A DNA stretch of 64,000 bases from Firmicutes bacterium UBA6806 (GTDB lineage Bacteria; Bacillota; Clostridia; Peptostreptococcales; Acidaminobacteraceae), in assembly GCA_002452745.1 (NCBI GenBank), contig DKFC01000035.1, forward strand, positions 14,062-78,061, written 5' to 3'. A program made the position numbers and the translations under genes. Positions 42,172-52,155 of the stretch are shown in pieces. Below the pieces are notes generated by a model. It did not search any database, was not told where the DNA came from, and saw nothing but the letters and a program-made list of their open reading frames with translations. Position 1 is the first letter of the stretch; every line of letters starts with the position of its first letter.

Positions 42172-43317
42172 ATGAAATTTAAAATGATAGCCACAGCGGT
42201 GTTTGGAATGGAAGCCATTGTCGGCAAGGAACTTGAACAATTGGGATTTGAAAATATAGCAGTTGAAAACGGACGGGTTTTATTTGACGCAGATGAAAGA
42301 GGGATTGCCAGAGCGAATCTATGGGTGAGAAGCGCTGAGCGTATCTTTATACGTGTTGGTGAGTTTAAGGCCACTACTTTTGAATCGCTCTTTGACCAAA
42401 TACACAAGATTTCGTGGGAAAACTACATTCCAAAAGACGGTTGTTTTCCAGTGAATGCGAAGTCCGTAAAATCCAAACTTTTCAGTCTTTCGGACATACA
42501 GAGCATTACTAAAAAGTCGATTGTCAAAAGGCTGAGCAAAGTATATCAGACACAGTGGTTTGAGGAAACAGGCGAAACCTACAGCATTTTGGTAGGAATT
42601 TTAAATGATACGGTAACTGTGAGCATTGATACATCAGGAGCAGGTCTTCATAAGAGAGGCTACAGAGAAAAGGGAAACGATGCCCCAATGAAGGAAACAC
42701 TGGCGGCAGGCTTAATATTGATAAGCAGATGGCAGCCTAAGATTCCACTTATAGATCCGTTTTGCGGTTCGGGAACGATTATCATAGAAGCTGCAATGAT
42801 GGCTAAGAATATTGCACCTGGATTAAATCGAAAATTTGACAGTGAAAAGTGGCGACTTATTCCGGAAACAATCTGGAAAGAAGAGCGAAAGAACTGTTAT
42901 GAAGCGATAAAACACGATGTGGACGTGGTGCTCCACGGATATGACATAGATCCGCGGTCAATTAAGACGGCAATGGCCAATGCTGAATTGGCGGGTGTTG
43001 ACGATATCGTCCATTTTCAGGTGAGAGATGTAAAGGAATTTAGCACACGTTATCAGTATGGCTATATTATATCCAATCCACCCTATGGTGAGCGCTTAAA
43101 TGAACTGGAAGAGGTAAAGCAGCTCTATAAAGTTCTTGGCAATATTCTAAGACCGTATAAGACTTGGTCTAAGTATATCATCACCTCTTATGAAGCCTTT
43201 GAGAAGATATATGGTGAGAAGGCCACAAAGAATCGAAAACTTTACAATGGGAGAATAAAGACTTACTTCTATCAATATTATGGTGAAAAACCACCTAGAC
43301 CGAAGAAGATCGTTTAA
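42172..43317 (+). CDS. THUMP-domain class I RNA methyltransferase (RlmL/YpsC family)
   Basis: 381 aa. An N-terminal THUMP domain (about 1-160) binds RNA and a UPF0020-type methyltransferase domain follows. The SAM motif is LIDPFCGSGTIIIEAAMMAKNIAPGLNR (near residue 195) and the catalytic motif is IISNPPYGERL (near 302). Members methylate N2 of a guanosine in 23S rRNA (E. coli RlmL N-terminal half); the Firmicutes orthologue is YpsC. Length fits the single-domain form. Confidence 0.92.
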   Translation: MKFKMIATAVFGMEAIVGKELEQLGFENIAVENGRVLFDADERGIARANLWVRSAERIFIRVGEFKATTFESLFDQIHKISWENYIPKDGCFPVNAKSVKSKLFSLSDIQSITKKSIVKRLSKVYQTQWFEETGETYSILVGILNDTVTVSIDTSGAGLHKRGYREKGNDAPMKETLAAGLILISRWQPKIPLIDPFCGSGTIIIEAAMMAKNIAPGLNRKFDSEKWRLIPETIWKEERKNCYEAIKHDVDVVLHGYDIDPRSIKTAMANAELAGVDDIVHFQVRDVKEFSTRYQYGYIISNPPYGERLNELEEVKQLYKVLGNILRPYKTWSKYIITSYEAFEKIYGEKATKNRKLYNGRIKTYFYQYYGEKPPRPKKIV

Positions 43318-43359
43318 AAGGACACCTCTGTAGAATACGAAAGTTGGGACTTTAAAGGG

Positions 43360-44460
43360 ATGAAGAGAAATTCAATCATACTTTTGTGCATTTGCTTAGT
43401 CATTGTTTTGCGATTTGACCTTGTAACGGCACAAGTATCAAAATTGATAAAAGAAGATTTTAAAATTGTAAACGATGTTATATACAATCAAAATGTCGAT
43501 TTCGAATACAGGGCAGTTGTAAAGGGCATTGGCGACGAATACTGTGTTTTAGATCAGTCTAAACTGAAACTGCTGAACGGAGATGGCACGGCCATTTGGG
43601 AAAAGGAGGTCTCCACTCAAAACGTTCTCTATGAAACTGGGAAATCTAGTGTGGTCATGGTGGAAAAAAAATCAGGAGATATATTCATTATAGACCTCGA
43701 TGGAAAGATTAGAGCGAGCAAGTTTGGGCTTGGTGCTGTTAAGGGTTTAAAGTATTTTGACGAACAGTATGTGGGGCTTTTAAAAACGGATGGAACACTG
43801 ATTGTTCTGGACAATAAACTGGAGACCATCAGTCATACAGTTCTCCCCAAAGGTGAAATCATAGATTTTTCAATCAATATTGAACGTCAGGATATTGTGG
43901 CAGTTGTCTTAGACTTGAGCCGAAAGGACTTTAACACGAAACTTGTAATTGCCACCTTTAACGGAGAAATTATCAGTGGCAGCAATTTGTTTTCTGAGAT
44001 TGCCTATGCACTATGGCTCACAAAGGACACCATTTATGTGCCGACAGATTCTCAACTCATGGTGTACGACTATGACTGCAATCTCCAATCCACTCAACCA
44101 TTTGATAGAACTGTGGGGAAACTCCTCTATGATGAAAAGGGGCATAGATTCTATTTTAATGTTTTGAATGAGGCGGGGCAAATTGAAAACCCAAAGGCTG
44201 AAAACGCAATTTTAGTTTACAGCGAATCTGGAGAGGTAATCGCCGAATACGATGCTGTGCTTAAGGACATCAGAGGAATGCAGATGATGGGCAATCGCCT
44301 GATGATCTATAATAAGGAAGAAGTGGCCTTTTTTAATGAGAAGGGCGACTTGGTGGATCGTTATAAAGGAGATGATGAAATCGTCGATGTGATTGTGGCA
44401 GATAGCGACCATTTTGGCATAGCCTATATCAACCATGTCAATATATATATGAGAAAATAG
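43360..44460 (+). CDS. secreted or membrane-anchored beta-propeller-like protein (DUF5711-like)
   Basis: 366 aa. A hydrophobic N-terminus (about 4-24, SIILLCICLVIVLRFDLVTA) can be a signal peptide or an anchor. The rest is made of repeated short strands with patterns such as LLNGDGTAIWEKEV, IIDLDGKIRASKFG, VYSESGEVIAEYD and FFNEKGDLVDRY, as in PQQ/YVTN-like propellers. It precedes cvpA, a position where DUF5711 proteins occur in Clostridia. The ribosome site AAAGGG is unusually close to the ATG. Ligand unknown. Confidence 0.7.
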   Translation: MKRNSIILLCICLVIVLRFDLVTAQVSKLIKEDFKIVNDVIYNQNVDFEYRAVVKGIGDEYCVLDQSKLKLLNGDGTAIWEKEVSTQNVLYETGKSSVVMVEKKSGDIFIIDLDGKIRASKFGLGAVKGLKYFDEQYVGLLKTDGTLIVLDNKLETISHTVLPKGEIIDFSINIERQDIVAVVLDLSRKDFNTKLVIATFNGEIISGSNLFSEIAYALWLTKDTIYVPTDSQLMVYDYDCNLQSTQPFDRTVGKLLYDEKGHRFYFNVLNEAGQIENPKAENAILVYSESGEVIAEYDAVLKDIRGMQMMGNRLMIYNKEEVAFFNEKGDLVDRYKGDDEIVDVIVADSDHFGIAYINHVNIYMRK

Positions 44461-44558
44461 TTCAGTTCGGAGTGTTTTTAACGAAATTCTAATGGAAGTG
44501 TGGTATGGTGTTCTAAAACTCGGGTTAATTTGAGAACCCATGCATGCAGGAGGAAGAA

Positions 44559-45296
44559 ATGAACTGGACAGATGTCGTAGTATTGATTATCATCGGCGGT
44601 AATATGCTGTACGGGTTTAATAGAGGCTTTATAACCACGATTATCGGCTTGGTAAAGTGGTTCGCTGGTATTATTTTGGCTAAGATGTTCTATGTGACGT
44701 TTACAGATTATGTGATACAAAATATTTATGACCCAACCACTGCGATTCAAGAACATGTGAGGCAGTTTATCATGAATGTGCTGAAAATAGAGTCGGGTTC
44801 GGGTGCGTTAAATACACCGATGACGCAGGAACAAATCCAAATGGGAATACAGCAGCTCAAACTCCCTGAGTTTTACAGTCGAGGGTTGGCGCAAGTTCAG
44901 GGACAAACCACTTATACTGGCTTTGTGGATGGAATGGCTCAGCAGTTGACACATTTAATCGTATATGTTTTGGGATTTCTATTGTTATTGCTTTTAATCA
45001 TGATGGTTTTAGGACTGGCGGAAGGACTTCTGAATCAGCTTGCAAAGCTTCCAATTCTAAAGGAATTCAACAAGAGTGGTGGACTGCTTGTGGGGGCAAT
45101 CCTCGGACTTATTACCGTTTATTTTGTCATGATTTTACTAAACGTATTTGTGCCATTAAAATGGAGTCAAGAGGTTATAACGGCAATAGAGCAATCACAA
45201 TTTGCCATTTATTTTTATAAATACAATGTACTTCAATACTTTTTTATCAGTTTTTTTAACAACTTATATGAGGCGGGATTCTTTAAACTTTCATAA
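44559..45296 (+). CDS. CvpA family membrane protein
   Basis: 245 aa from ATG 44559; AGGAGG (44548-44553) lies between it and an in-frame ATG at 44544, so the later start is chosen. There are four membrane segments: about 3-20 (VVVLIIIGGNMLYGFNRG), 25-45, 130-155 and 180-210. The NRGFITTIIGLVKWFAG loop is a CvpA feature. CvpA proteins are linked to colicin V production and envelope homeostasis; the precise role is not known. The C-terminal part is longer than in E. coli CvpA. Confidence 0.85.
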   Translation: MNWTDVVVLIIIGGNMLYGFNRGFITTIIGLVKWFAGIILAKMFYVTFTDYVIQNIYDPTTAIQEHVRQFIMNVLKIESGSGALNTPMTQEQIQMGIQQLKLPEFYSRGLAQVQGQTTYTGFVDGMAQQLTHLIVYVLGFLLLLLLIMMVLGLAEGLLNQLAKLPILKEFNKSGGLLVGAILGLITVYFVMILLNVFVPLKWSQEVITAIEQSQFAIYFYKYNVLQYFFISFFNNLYEAGFFKLS

Positions 45297-45360
45297 AATG
45301 GGGTCAGAAGATTCAACGAAAGTTTTAAAATTCAGTTTCTCAGGGACTTAGGAGGTTGAA

Positions 45361-45957
45361 ATGGAACTTAAAATTGACGCGAGGGGACTTGCCTGTCCCA
45401 AACCCGTAATTGAAACCAAGAAGGCGCTTGAAGGGTTGAATGAGGGCAATATCATTACAGTTGTGGACAATGTAATTGCCAGAGACAACGTCTCTAAGCT
45501 GGCGAAGAGTTTAATGCTGGACTATACAGTTACAGAGGCTGATGGAAACTTTGAAATCAGTATATTCAAGGGAGAGTATGCCGCACAGGCTGAAGATATG
45601 GTTCAGAAGAGACCAGATTTGGCAAATACGGTGATTTTGGTGGGCAGTGATGTCATGGGAACAGGTGATGATGTTTTGGGCGCTATTCTCATGAAAGGCT
45701 ATTTCTATACGTTGACTGAGTACGAACCGTTCCCGAAGGCCATTTTATTTGTAAATTCAGGTGTCAGGCTTACGATTGAAGGGTCACCAGTACTTGAATA
45801 CCTCAATAAGCTCATGGAAAACGGCACTGAAATTTTAAGCTGCGGCACTTGTCTAGACTTCTATCATTTAAAAGAACTGTTGGCAGTGGGTGGTATAACC
45901 AACATGTACACAATTGTGGAAACCATGCAGGAAGCCAACAATACCATAAGGATTTAA
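45361..45957 (+). CDS. yedF: sulfurtransferase-like selenium metabolism protein YedF
   Basis: 198 aa. An N-terminal TusA-like domain (1-72) carries the redox Cys in RGLACPKPVIETKKAL. The C-terminal DsrE-like domain (about 80-198) contains VILVGSDVMGTGDDVLG and the second Cys cluster ILSCGTCLDFY. This TusA-DsrE fusion is found mostly in selenium-using bacteria and is thought to carry sulfur or selenium. The next gene is the DUF3343 protein, its usual partner. AGGAGG precedes the ATG. Confidence 0.92.
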   Translation: MELKIDARGLACPKPVIETKKALEGLNEGNIITVVDNVIARDNVSKLAKSLMLDYTVTEADGNFEISIFKGEYAAQAEDMVQKRPDLANTVILVGSDVMGTGDDVLGAILMKGYFYTLTEYEPFPKAILFVNSGVRLTIEGSPVLEYLNKLMENGTEILSCGTCLDFYHLKELLAVGGITNMYTIVETMQEANNTIRI

Positions 45958-45961
45958 TCAG

Positions 45962-46210
45962 ATGAAGCGTTTAATCGTGTTCGAATCGACACATAGAGCA
46001 ATTAAGCTGGAGAGAATGCTCCTGAATCAAGTGGAAATGGATATGATTCCAACACCTAGGGCTATTGGCGCAAGTTGCGGGCTATCTATTCTGTTTGAAG
46101 AACAGGATGTGGAAAAGGTAAAGGCAATTTTAGAGGGGGAATCGCTGGAGGACATTAGGCTCTTTAGGTATGATTATAAAAATGCTGTAGAAATATCATG
46201 GGAGGAATAA
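45962..46210 (+). CDS. DUF3343 protein, putative Se/S carrier
   Basis: 82 aa. Short cytosolic protein with FESTHRAIKLERMLLN, PTPRAIGASCGLSI (Cys near 39) and a C-terminal helix. DUF3343 proteins co-occur with YedF and with selenium genes and are regarded as putative selenium or sulfur carriers; the single Cys would be the carrier site. It starts 5 bp after yedF. Confidence 0.88.
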   Translation: MKRLIVFESTHRAIKLERMLLNQVEMDMIPTPRAIGASCGLSILFEEQDVEKVKAILEGESLEDIRLFRYDYKNAVEISWEE

Positions 46211-46211
46211 C

Positions 46212-46427
46212 ATGCCATTAAAATTAGAGGCAGGGGATGAAATTGTCACCAAAAAAGAACATCCGTGTGGAAGCAATCGCTTCATCATAACCCGTGTGGG
46301 GATGGACTTTAGAATCAAGTGCGCAAAATGTGAAAAGGAAATTTGGATTCCCAGAGTAAAACTAGAAAAAAGAGTCAAGGAAATCTACAGAGAAGGCGTT
46401 AAAGTAGAGAAGGAAAACAAGGGTTGA
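46212..46427 (+). CDS. DUF951 protein
   Basis: 71 aa. A beta-rich small protein with KKEHPCGSNRFIITRVGMDF and KCAKCEKEIWIPR, giving three cysteines (PCG and CxxC) that could bind zinc. DUF951 genes often lie near rpsF in Firmicutes. Starts 2 bp after DUF3343 with GGAGGAA. Its stop codon lies inside the -35 element of the rpsF promoter. Confidence 0.88.
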   Translation: MPLKLEAGDEIVTKKEHPCGSNRFIITRVGMDFRIKCAKCEKEIWIPRVKLEKRVKEIYREGVKVEKENKG

Positions 46428-46452
46428 CAAAGGAAATTCTTAGTGATAAAAT
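46424..46452 (+). promoter_or_regulatory. strong promoter of rpsF-ssb-rpsR
   Basis: TTGACA (46424-46429), 17-bp spacer, TAAAAT (46447-46452). The TGA inside TTGACA is the stop codon of the DUF951 gene. Confidence 0.88.
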
Positions 46453-46468
46453 ACTTCTGTTGTAGTTG

Positions 46469-46509
46469 CGACCATGACGGTCGTTACTTCTCTGTCCTTG
46501 AAAAAGGAC
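46469..46509 (+). promoter_or_regulatory. structured leader of the rpsF operon
   Basis: Two stem-loops in the leader: CGACC-ATGAC-GGTCG (46469-46483) and GTCCTT-GAAA-AAGGAC (46494-46509). rpsF-rpsR leaders are known binding sites for the S6:S18 complex in many bacteria; that this leader serves so is inferred from position. Confidence 0.5.
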
Positions 46510-46538
46510 CATTATGTCCATAGGGAGGTGTAGAAAAG

Positions 46539-46826
46539 ATGAGAAAGTACGAAACGCTTTTTATTTTAAGACCATCAATCGAAGAAGAAAAGAAAAATGA
46601 AGTTCTTGAAAAATTCAAAGGCATCATAGCTGCTGATGGCGAAGTTGAAAAAGTAGAAGAATGGGGTAACAGAAAGTTAGCTTACGAAATCGAAAAATTA
46701 AGAGAAGGATATTATGTCCTAATCAACTTCAAAGCGAATTCTGAGCTTCCTAAAGAGCTTGAGAGAAACTTCAAAATTTCTGACGACGTAATCAGATACA
46801 TCATCATTAATTTAGAAGAAAAATAA
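46539..46826 (+). CDS. rpsF: 30S ribosomal protein S6
   Basis: 95 aa, normal length. S6 binds S18 and 16S rRNA in the platform of the small subunit. MRKYETLFILRPSIEEE at the N-terminus and VEEWGNRKLAYEIEKLREGYYVL are canonical. AGGGAGGTG 8 bp before the ATG. First gene of rpsF-ssb-rpsR. Confidence 0.98.
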   Translation: MRKYETLFILRPSIEEEKKNEVLEKFKGIIAADGEVEKVEEWGNRKLAYEIEKLREGYYVLINFKANSELPKELERNFKISDDVIRYIIINLEEK

Positions 46827-46850
46827 TTTAGGAAGAACGGGGGCTCATTC

Positions 46851-47291
46851 ATGAATAGTGTAGTATTAATCGGACGTTTGGCGAGAGACCCAGAACTTAG
46901 ATTCGTTCCTGGAAGCGGTATGGCAGTTGCAAACTTTACGTTGGCAGTTGACAAGGGCCTGACCAGAGAAAAAAAACAGGAGTTTGAAAGCCAAGGAAGA
47001 CCTACAGCTGATTTTATAAGAATCGTCGTGTGGGGAAAACAGGCTGAAAACTGTTCTCAATATTTAGCAAAAGGCAAACTCGTCGCAATACAAGGATCTA
47101 TCCAAACAGGGACTTATAAGTCTCAGGCAGGTGAAACACGTTATACGACAGAGGTGTTGGCAAACAGAGTTGAATTCCTCGAATGGGGAGAAAAGACTCA
47201 GTCATCAGGTAGAAGCGATGATTTTAGCTTCGGAAATACTAACTTCGACGACTATCAGGCGATTGAAGACGATGATGACGTTCCATTCTAA
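46851..47291 (+). CDS. ssb: single-stranded DNA-binding protein
   Basis: 146 aa. OB fold starting MNSVVLIGRLARDPELR, with FIRIVVWGKQAENCSQYLAKGK, and the acidic C-terminal tip DDDDVPF that recruits repair and replication proteins. Position between rpsF and rpsR is the rule in Firmicutes and marks the replicative SSB. Confidence 0.98.
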   Translation: MNSVVLIGRLARDPELRFVPGSGMAVANFTLAVDKGLTREKKQEFESQGRPTADFIRIVVWGKQAENCSQYLAKGKLVAIQGSIQTGTYKSQAGETRYTTEVLANRVEFLEWGEKTQSSGRSDDFSFGNTNFDDYQAIEDDDDVPF

Positions 47292-47309
47292 TAGAAGGAG
47301 GGAAAAAAT

Positions 47310-47531
47310 ATGATTAAAAGACGTAGAAAAAGAAAAGGTTGTTCTTTTTGTCAAGATAAAATCGAATCAATAGATTACAAAGACACTAAAAAATTACAAA
47401 AGTATTTGACTGAAAGAGGCAAAATTTTGCCTAGAAGAGTTTCAGGAAACTGCGCTAAGCATCAAAGAATGGTTACTAGTGCTGTTAAAAGATCTAGAAT
47501 CATCGCTTTATTGCCATTTGTAAATGATTAA
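47310..47531 (+). CDS. rpsR: 30S ribosomal protein S18
   Basis: 73 aa. [21 protein letters not shown] and [20 protein letters not shown] are canonical S18 segments. The CxxC/CxxH cysteines indicate the zinc-binding form. Partner of S6. Confidence 0.98.
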   Translation: MIKRRRKRKGCSFCQDKIESIDYKDTKKLQKYLTERGKILPRRVSGNCAKHQRMVTSAVKRSRIIALLPFVND

Positions 47532-47540
47532 GAATTAAAG

Positions 47541-47564
47541 ACACCGCCTAGGCGGTGTTTTTTT
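47541..47564 (+). terminator. terminator after rpsR
   Basis: ACACCGCC-TA-GGCGGTGT, an 8-bp inverted repeat, then T-run. Confidence 0.95.
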
Positions 47565-47738
47565 ATTGATGTCGATAGAGTAGTAATGACATTTATGAAT
47601 CACTTTAACAGAAGGAAATCAGGCAAAATAAAGGTTTAGATATCTGATGTTTTTTTATTTTTTGTAACAATTTCGCACGATTTAGCATAAATGTAGTATA
47701 ATCAGATATGAAGAAAGTAAAGTGGGAGGACTATATAC

Positions 47739-48719
47739 TTGAAAACCACCAGACAAATTACAGAAGCGGGCCTATTTGCGGGAATCTTGGTCATATTCAT
47801 CGTAGGCTCTTTTTATATACCATTAATCGGATCAGCACTGTACCTTTTAGCACCGCTTCCGCTGGTTCTCCTCAGTATCAGGAACACTAAAGTAAATGTT
47901 GTCGTTGCGGGCATTGTTGCAATGATTATTTCCAGCTTACTTGTCTCGGCAACAGTGGGCGTGAGTATGGGACTTATGGCTCTTTTAATTGGACTTCCAC
48001 TTGGACTTTCAATCAAAAGATTTGATACACCGCTTAAGGCAATTGGAATAGGCGTCCTCGGAGGTGTTATTGCCCTACTTGTTACACTGGGAGTCCTTAC
48101 CTTGATTATGGGGGTATCCTTTGAAGACACACTTGACCAGATGTTTGAGACTTCAAAGAGCATGCAGACTGAGATGGATAAAATGGTTGAGAGCTATGCC
48201 AAGGTACTCTCTACTGAGCAGCAGGCTCAAATTAAGGCAAATTTAGAAGATCAGGCTAAAATCATGGATAATATGCTCACAGTGGTTAAGCTGATTATTC
48301 CAGCAGGACTTATACTCATGGCGTGTATGCTTTCAGCACTGAATTACTTTGCAGCTATTCCAATCTTAAGACGCTTGAAAATAGCACATAGACCTTTGGG
48401 GGATTTTAGATATTTCACCTATCCCAAACACTTGGCCTACGGCAGTGCGGCAATGCTATTAGGGGCATATCTATTGGGCACCTATGAAGTTGTGGACTTT
48501 GGAGCAGTAATGCTCAATTTCATATATCTATTTATGATTCTTTTTTATGTGCAGGGACTGGCAGTGGGGTATTTCTTTTTTAGGAAGTCATTGTCGAAGG
48601 GAGTAACCATAGCAATTTTAACGGTTCTGAGTCTCTTTGGACTCATGGCCTACATTTCTCTGATAGGATTTATGGATGTCATGATAGATGTGAGAAGACT
48701 ACAACCTAAAAAGAGGTGA
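47739..48719 (+). CDS. DUF2232 (YybS-like) membrane protein
   Basis: 326 aa from TTG 47739, with GGGAGGA upstream. There are about eight membrane segments with a central polar loop (about 135-175, DQMFETSKSMQTEMDKM). The N-terminus TRQITEAGLFAGILV resembles S-components of ECF vitamin transporters. YybS-type genes stand before gdpP-rplI in most Firmicutes. A -10 TATAAT is at 47697-47702. Ligand unknown. Confidence 0.87.
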   Translation: MKTTRQITEAGLFAGILVIFIVGSFYIPLIGSALYLLAPLPLVLLSIRNTKVNVVVAGIVAMIISSLLVSATVGVSMGLMALLIGLPLGLSIKRFDTPLKAIGIGVLGGVIALLVTLGVLTLIMGVSFEDTLDQMFETSKSMQTEMDKMVESYAKVLSTEQQAQIKANLEDQAKIMDNMLTVVKLIIPAGLILMACMLSALNYFAAIPILRRLKIAHRPLGDFRYFTYPKHLAYGSAAMLLGAYLLGTYEVVDFGAVMLNFIYLFMILFYVQGLAVGYFFFRKSLSKGVTIAILTVLSLFGLMAYISLIGFMDVMIDVRRLQPKKR

Positions 48720-48724
48720 AATGA

Positions 48725-50716
48725 ATGGGGAATTCAAAGTTAAGCAATCCGTTTAAAGAACCGATGAACTTTTATTTGATTGTTATTGGCATTTTTGTTG
48801 CCGTTATTGCATATTACAACAAGCCACTTGGTATTTTAGGCATCGTGGTACTTCTTGCACTCTTGTTTTACAATTGGTATTCAGACCGGGCAAAGAGCAA
48901 AAAATGGCGAAAATACATTGATACGCTGTCCACCAGTATTGACAGTGCCGCTCGATATGCAGTCTTTAATCTACCAGTTCCACTGGTTGTTGTGGACATT
49001 GAGGGAAAGATCAATTGGTATAATTCGAAATTTACCGACATGGTCTCTGAGAAGAGTGTCATCGGCAAAAATATAGACAAGCTCGTTAACTCTCTTTCCT
49101 TTGAGACGATTAAGACAGGCGAGATGATAGAAGACATTCGAGTCGGAGACAGATTTTACAGTGTCTATGCAAACATGGTGGCACTTGATGATGAAAACCC
49201 TCAAAACATGATTTTCATGCTCTATTGGTTTGACAATACAGAACTCACCACCATGAATATGAAGTATGAAGATGAAAAACCTGTGGTGGCCTTAATTTAT
49301 GTGGACAACTATGAAGATGTTATGAATGAGACAAAGGAAGAAAAAATCCCATTTGTGACGTCTGAAATTGAGAAAAAAATCAATTTGTGGGCCACTCGTA
49401 TGAATGGGATGATCAAGCGCTATCAAAAGGATAAATACATGGTCATCTTTGAATCCAAGTATCTTGAAAATCTCGAGGCAAAGAGATTTACGATTTTAGA
49501 TGATATTCGCGAAATAGATGCAGGCAATAAGATACCGGCGACGCTCAGCATCGGGATTGGGGTCAACGGCAAAAATCCAAGTGCTTTGGAAGAAGATGCC
49601 TACGCCTGTCTTGAACTGGCTTTGGGGCGTGGTGGAGATCAAGCTGTTATTCGAAAGAGAAATACATTTGAGTTTTATGGTGGAAAGACCAAGGCCGTGG
49701 AAAAGAGGAATAGAGTTAAGGCAAGGGTAATTGCGCATGGATTTAAAGCCATTATCGAAGAGAGCTCCAAAGTAATCATCATGGGACATCGCTCGCCTGA
49801 CATGGACTCTTTCGGAGCGGCTGTGGGTGTTTACAGAAGCGTTTTAAATATGGGCAAGGAAACCTATATCATCTTAAATGAAGTGACTGATGCCATTATA
49901 AATGTGTATGAGACCTTTAAGGACAATGAGACCTATAATTTTATATCGTCTGATGAGGCAATGGACCTTCTGGATGAAAACACAGTTGTGGTGGTTGTGG
50001 ACACTCATAAGCCAAGTCTTACAGAATGTCCTGAAATCTTAGAAGCCTGTGAGCGAATCGTCTTAATTGACCATCATAGACGAAGCACAGAGTTTATTGA
50101 AAAAGCAATTTTGAAATATCTTGAACCCTATGCATCCAGTACTTCTGAGCTCATCACTGAAATTTTTCAATACATGGAAAACAGACCAAAGATCGAAAAG
50201 GAAGAGGCCGATGCCCTTCTGGCTGGGATTACCGTGGATACAAAGAACTTTACCCTCAAAACAGGTGTCAGGACATTTGATGCGGCGGCGTATCTTAGAC
50301 GTCAGGGTGCAGATACAGTTAGGGTGAGACAATTGTTTCAAGATGATCTCCTTACGTTTACAGAAAAGGCAAACATTGTAGGAAGTGCAGCGAGGTATAG
50401 GGATACAATTGCCATTTCAACCTCGGACATTCACTCCAAAAGCATTCAACTCATAGCGGCTCAGGCGGCAGATGACTTATTGAACATAAGAGGGATTACG
50501 GCTTCGTTTGTCATCGCAAAAAGGGACGATGGGACTGCGTTTATTTCAGGCCGTTCTCTTGGGGATATCAACGTGCAAATTATTCTCGAAACACTGGGTG
50601 GAGGCGGCCATCTCGAAGTTGCTGGGGCGCAGTTTAAAGATGGAGATATCCAAGAGATAAAAGGCCAATTAATAAAGTCAATTGATCAATACTTTCAGGA
50701 AGGAGTAGAAAAATAA
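48725..50716 (+). CDS. gdpP: cyclic di-AMP phosphodiesterase GdpP
   Basis: 663 aa, full length. Two membrane segments (about 12-55), a PAS-like domain (about 75-160, normally heme- or ligand-binding), a degenerate GGDEF domain (about 175-310), and DHH (about 340-500) and DHHA1 domains. The metal motifs of the phosphodiesterase are intact: [13 protein letters not shown] near 354, VVVVDTHKP near 421 and IDHHRRS near 446. The C-terminal [12 protein letters not shown] is also present. AGAGGTGA before ATG 48725. The stop overlaps the rplI start (TAATG). Confidence 0.96.
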   Translation: MGNSKLSNPFKEPMNFYLIVIGIFVAVIAYYNKPLGILGIVVLLALLFYNWYSDRAKSKKWRKYIDTLSTSIDSAARYAVFNLPVPLVVVDIEGKINWYNSKFTDMVSEKSVIGKNIDKLVNSLSFETIKTGEMIEDIRVGDRFYSVYANMVALDDENPQNMIFMLYWFDNTELTTMNMKYEDEKPVVALIYVDNYEDVMNETKEEKIPFVTSEIEKKINLWATRMNGMIKRYQKDKYMVIFESKYLENLEAKRFTILDDIREIDAGNKIPATLSIGIGVNGKNPSALEEDAYACLELALGRGGDQAVIRKRNTFEFYGGKTKAVEKRNRVKARVIAHGFKAIIEESSKVIIMGHRSPDMDSFGAAVGVYRSVLNMGKETYIILNEVTDAIINVYETFKDNETYNFISSDEAMDLLDENTVVVVVDTHKPSLTECPEILEACERIVLIDHHRRSTEFIEKAILKYLEPYASSTSELITEIFQYMENRPKIEKEEADALLAGITVDTKNFTLKTGVRTFDAAAYLRRQGADTVRVRQLFQDDLLTFTEKANIVGSAARYRDTIAISTSDIHSKSIQLIAAQAADDLLNIRGITASFVIAKRDDGTAFISGRSLGDINVQIILETLGGGGHLEVAGAQFKDGDIQEIKGQLIKSIDQYFQEGVEK

Positions 50717-51162
50717 TGAAAGTTATACTATTAAAAGATATTAAGGGAACAGGGAAAAAAGGCGATATTTTAAATGCAAGTGATGGACATGCTAGAAATT
50801 ACTTGCTTCCTAGGGGATTGGCGAAAGAAGCCACAGATGGAAATGTCAAAGAACTGGAACACCAAAATGCTTCTAAAGAAAAGAGAGCTGCTGAGGAATT
50901 GGCTGAAGCTAAGAAATTGGCATCAGAAATCGAAAAAATCGTCGTTCAATTTAAGACAAAAGCAGGGGAAGGCGGAAGGCTGTTTGGTTCTATAACCAAC
51001 AAAGACATCGCTGAAGAGCTTAAATCAAAGCATCAATTGGACATTGATAAGAAAAAAATTGCTTTGGAGCAGCCAATTAGGACTTTGGGGACAACAATAG
51101 TAACCATAAAGGTATATCCAAAAGTTTCAGCACAGATGAAAGTGCAAGTTACAGAGGAATAA
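50716..51162 (+). CDS. rplI: 50S ribosomal protein L9
   Basis: 148 aa. [24 protein letters not shown] is the L9 signature (residues 1-24), followed by the long connecting helix (about 40-75) and the C-terminal RNA-binding domain with [26 protein letters not shown] lies in the end of gdpP. Confidence 0.97.
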   Translation: MKVILLKDIKGTGKKGDILNASDGHARNYLLPRGLAKEATDGNVKELEHQNASKEKRAAEELAEAKKLASEIEKIVVQFKTKAGEGGRLFGSITNKDIAEELKSKHQLDIDKKKIALEQPIRTLGTTIVTIKVYPKVSAQMKVQVTEE

Positions 51163-51168
51163 AAAAAG

Positions 51169-51191
51169 GGAGTCGGAAGACTCCTTCTTTT
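51169..51191 (+). terminator. terminator or attenuator after rplI
   Basis: GGAGTC-GGAA-GACTCC followed by TTCTTTT. Confidence 0.8.
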
Positions 51192-51235
51192 ATCAAACAA
51201 ATTATCTGAATAATCAGACGCATATGGGGGGACTT

Positions 51236-52153
51236 ATGTTACAGGAGATTAAGAATGAGATGAAGAAGACGCTCATTGGAAAAGACCGGGCAATTGAGAG
51301 TGTCATGATTGCACTTCTTTCAGGGGGACACGTCTTGATTGAAGATTTGCCTGGACTTGGTAAAACAACGCTTGCAAAGACTTTTGCAAAGGTCAACAAT
51401 TGCTCTTTTAGCAGGGTTCAGTTCACACCCGACTTGATGCCATCTGATTTAATCGGAGTTTCTATCTTTGATAAATCCTCGCAGCGATTTGAATTTCAGA
51501 AAGGTCCGATTTTTTGCAATATCCTGCTGGCAGATGAAATCAATAGAACTTCTCCCAAGACGCAATCGAGTTTGCTTGAAGCCATGGAAGAGGGGCAAAT
51601 CACCGTCGATGGCAATACGTATGCACTGGAAAGACCATTTATCGTCATTGCAACGGAAAACCCAATTGAACAGCAGGGAACTTTCCCTCTCCCTGAAGCT
51701 CAGCTTGATCGTTTTATGATGAGAATTTCTCTGGGATATCCCTCCATAGATGAAGAAATTGACATTCTGACATTAAAGAAATCCGTAAGTGAAGTGAACA
51801 GTATTGTGGAAAAGGCGAAAATTGAAGCGTTGATTCAAGAAGTAGAATCCATACATGTGGCAGATTCGATTAAGGCCTATATTGTGAAACTTTGCAAGGC
51901 GAGCAGAGAAAATTCAGCGGTGAGACTTGGCGCCAGTCCCAGAACATCGGTTCACCTATTTAAAGCAGCAAGGGCAAAAGCCTTTTTGGAGGGAAGATCC
52001 TTTGTAACTGGGAGAGATGTACATGATTTATTTGAAGAGATTATCTCGCATAGAATCCTCTTAAAAGGAGAAGCTGTCTATCGAGGTGTCACCGTCAAGC
52101 AGCTGGTGGAAGATATACTAAAATCCATAGAACTGCCACGGGTGGAATCGTAG
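51236..52153 (+). CDS. MoxR-type AAA+ ATPase
   Basis: 305 aa from ATG 51236 (GGGGGGA just before it; an in-frame ATG at 51224 lies ahead of the purine run). Walker A is LPGLGKTTLAKTFA (near residue 36), Walker B LLADEINRTSPKTQSSLLEAM (near 100), sensor 1 VIATENPIEQQGTFPLPEAQLDRF. MoxR ATPases act as chaperones for protein complexes, typically together with DUF58 and transglutaminase proteins as here. Genes are spaced 2 bp apart. Confidence 0.93.
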   Translation: MLQEIKNEMKKTLIGKDRAIESVMIALLSGGHVLIEDLPGLGKTTLAKTFAKVNNCSFSRVQFTPDLMPSDLIGVSIFDKSSQRFEFQKGPIFCNILLADEINRTSPKTQSSLLEAMEEGQITVDGNTYALERPFIVIATENPIEQQGTFPLPEAQLDRFMMRISLGYPSIDEEIDILTLKKSVSEVNSIVEKAKIEALIQEVESIHVADSIKAYIVKLCKASRENSAVRLGASPRTSVHLFKAARAKAFLEGRSFVTGRDVHDLFEEIISHRILLKGEAVYRGVTVKQLVEDILKSIELPRVES

Positions 52154-52155
52154 AT

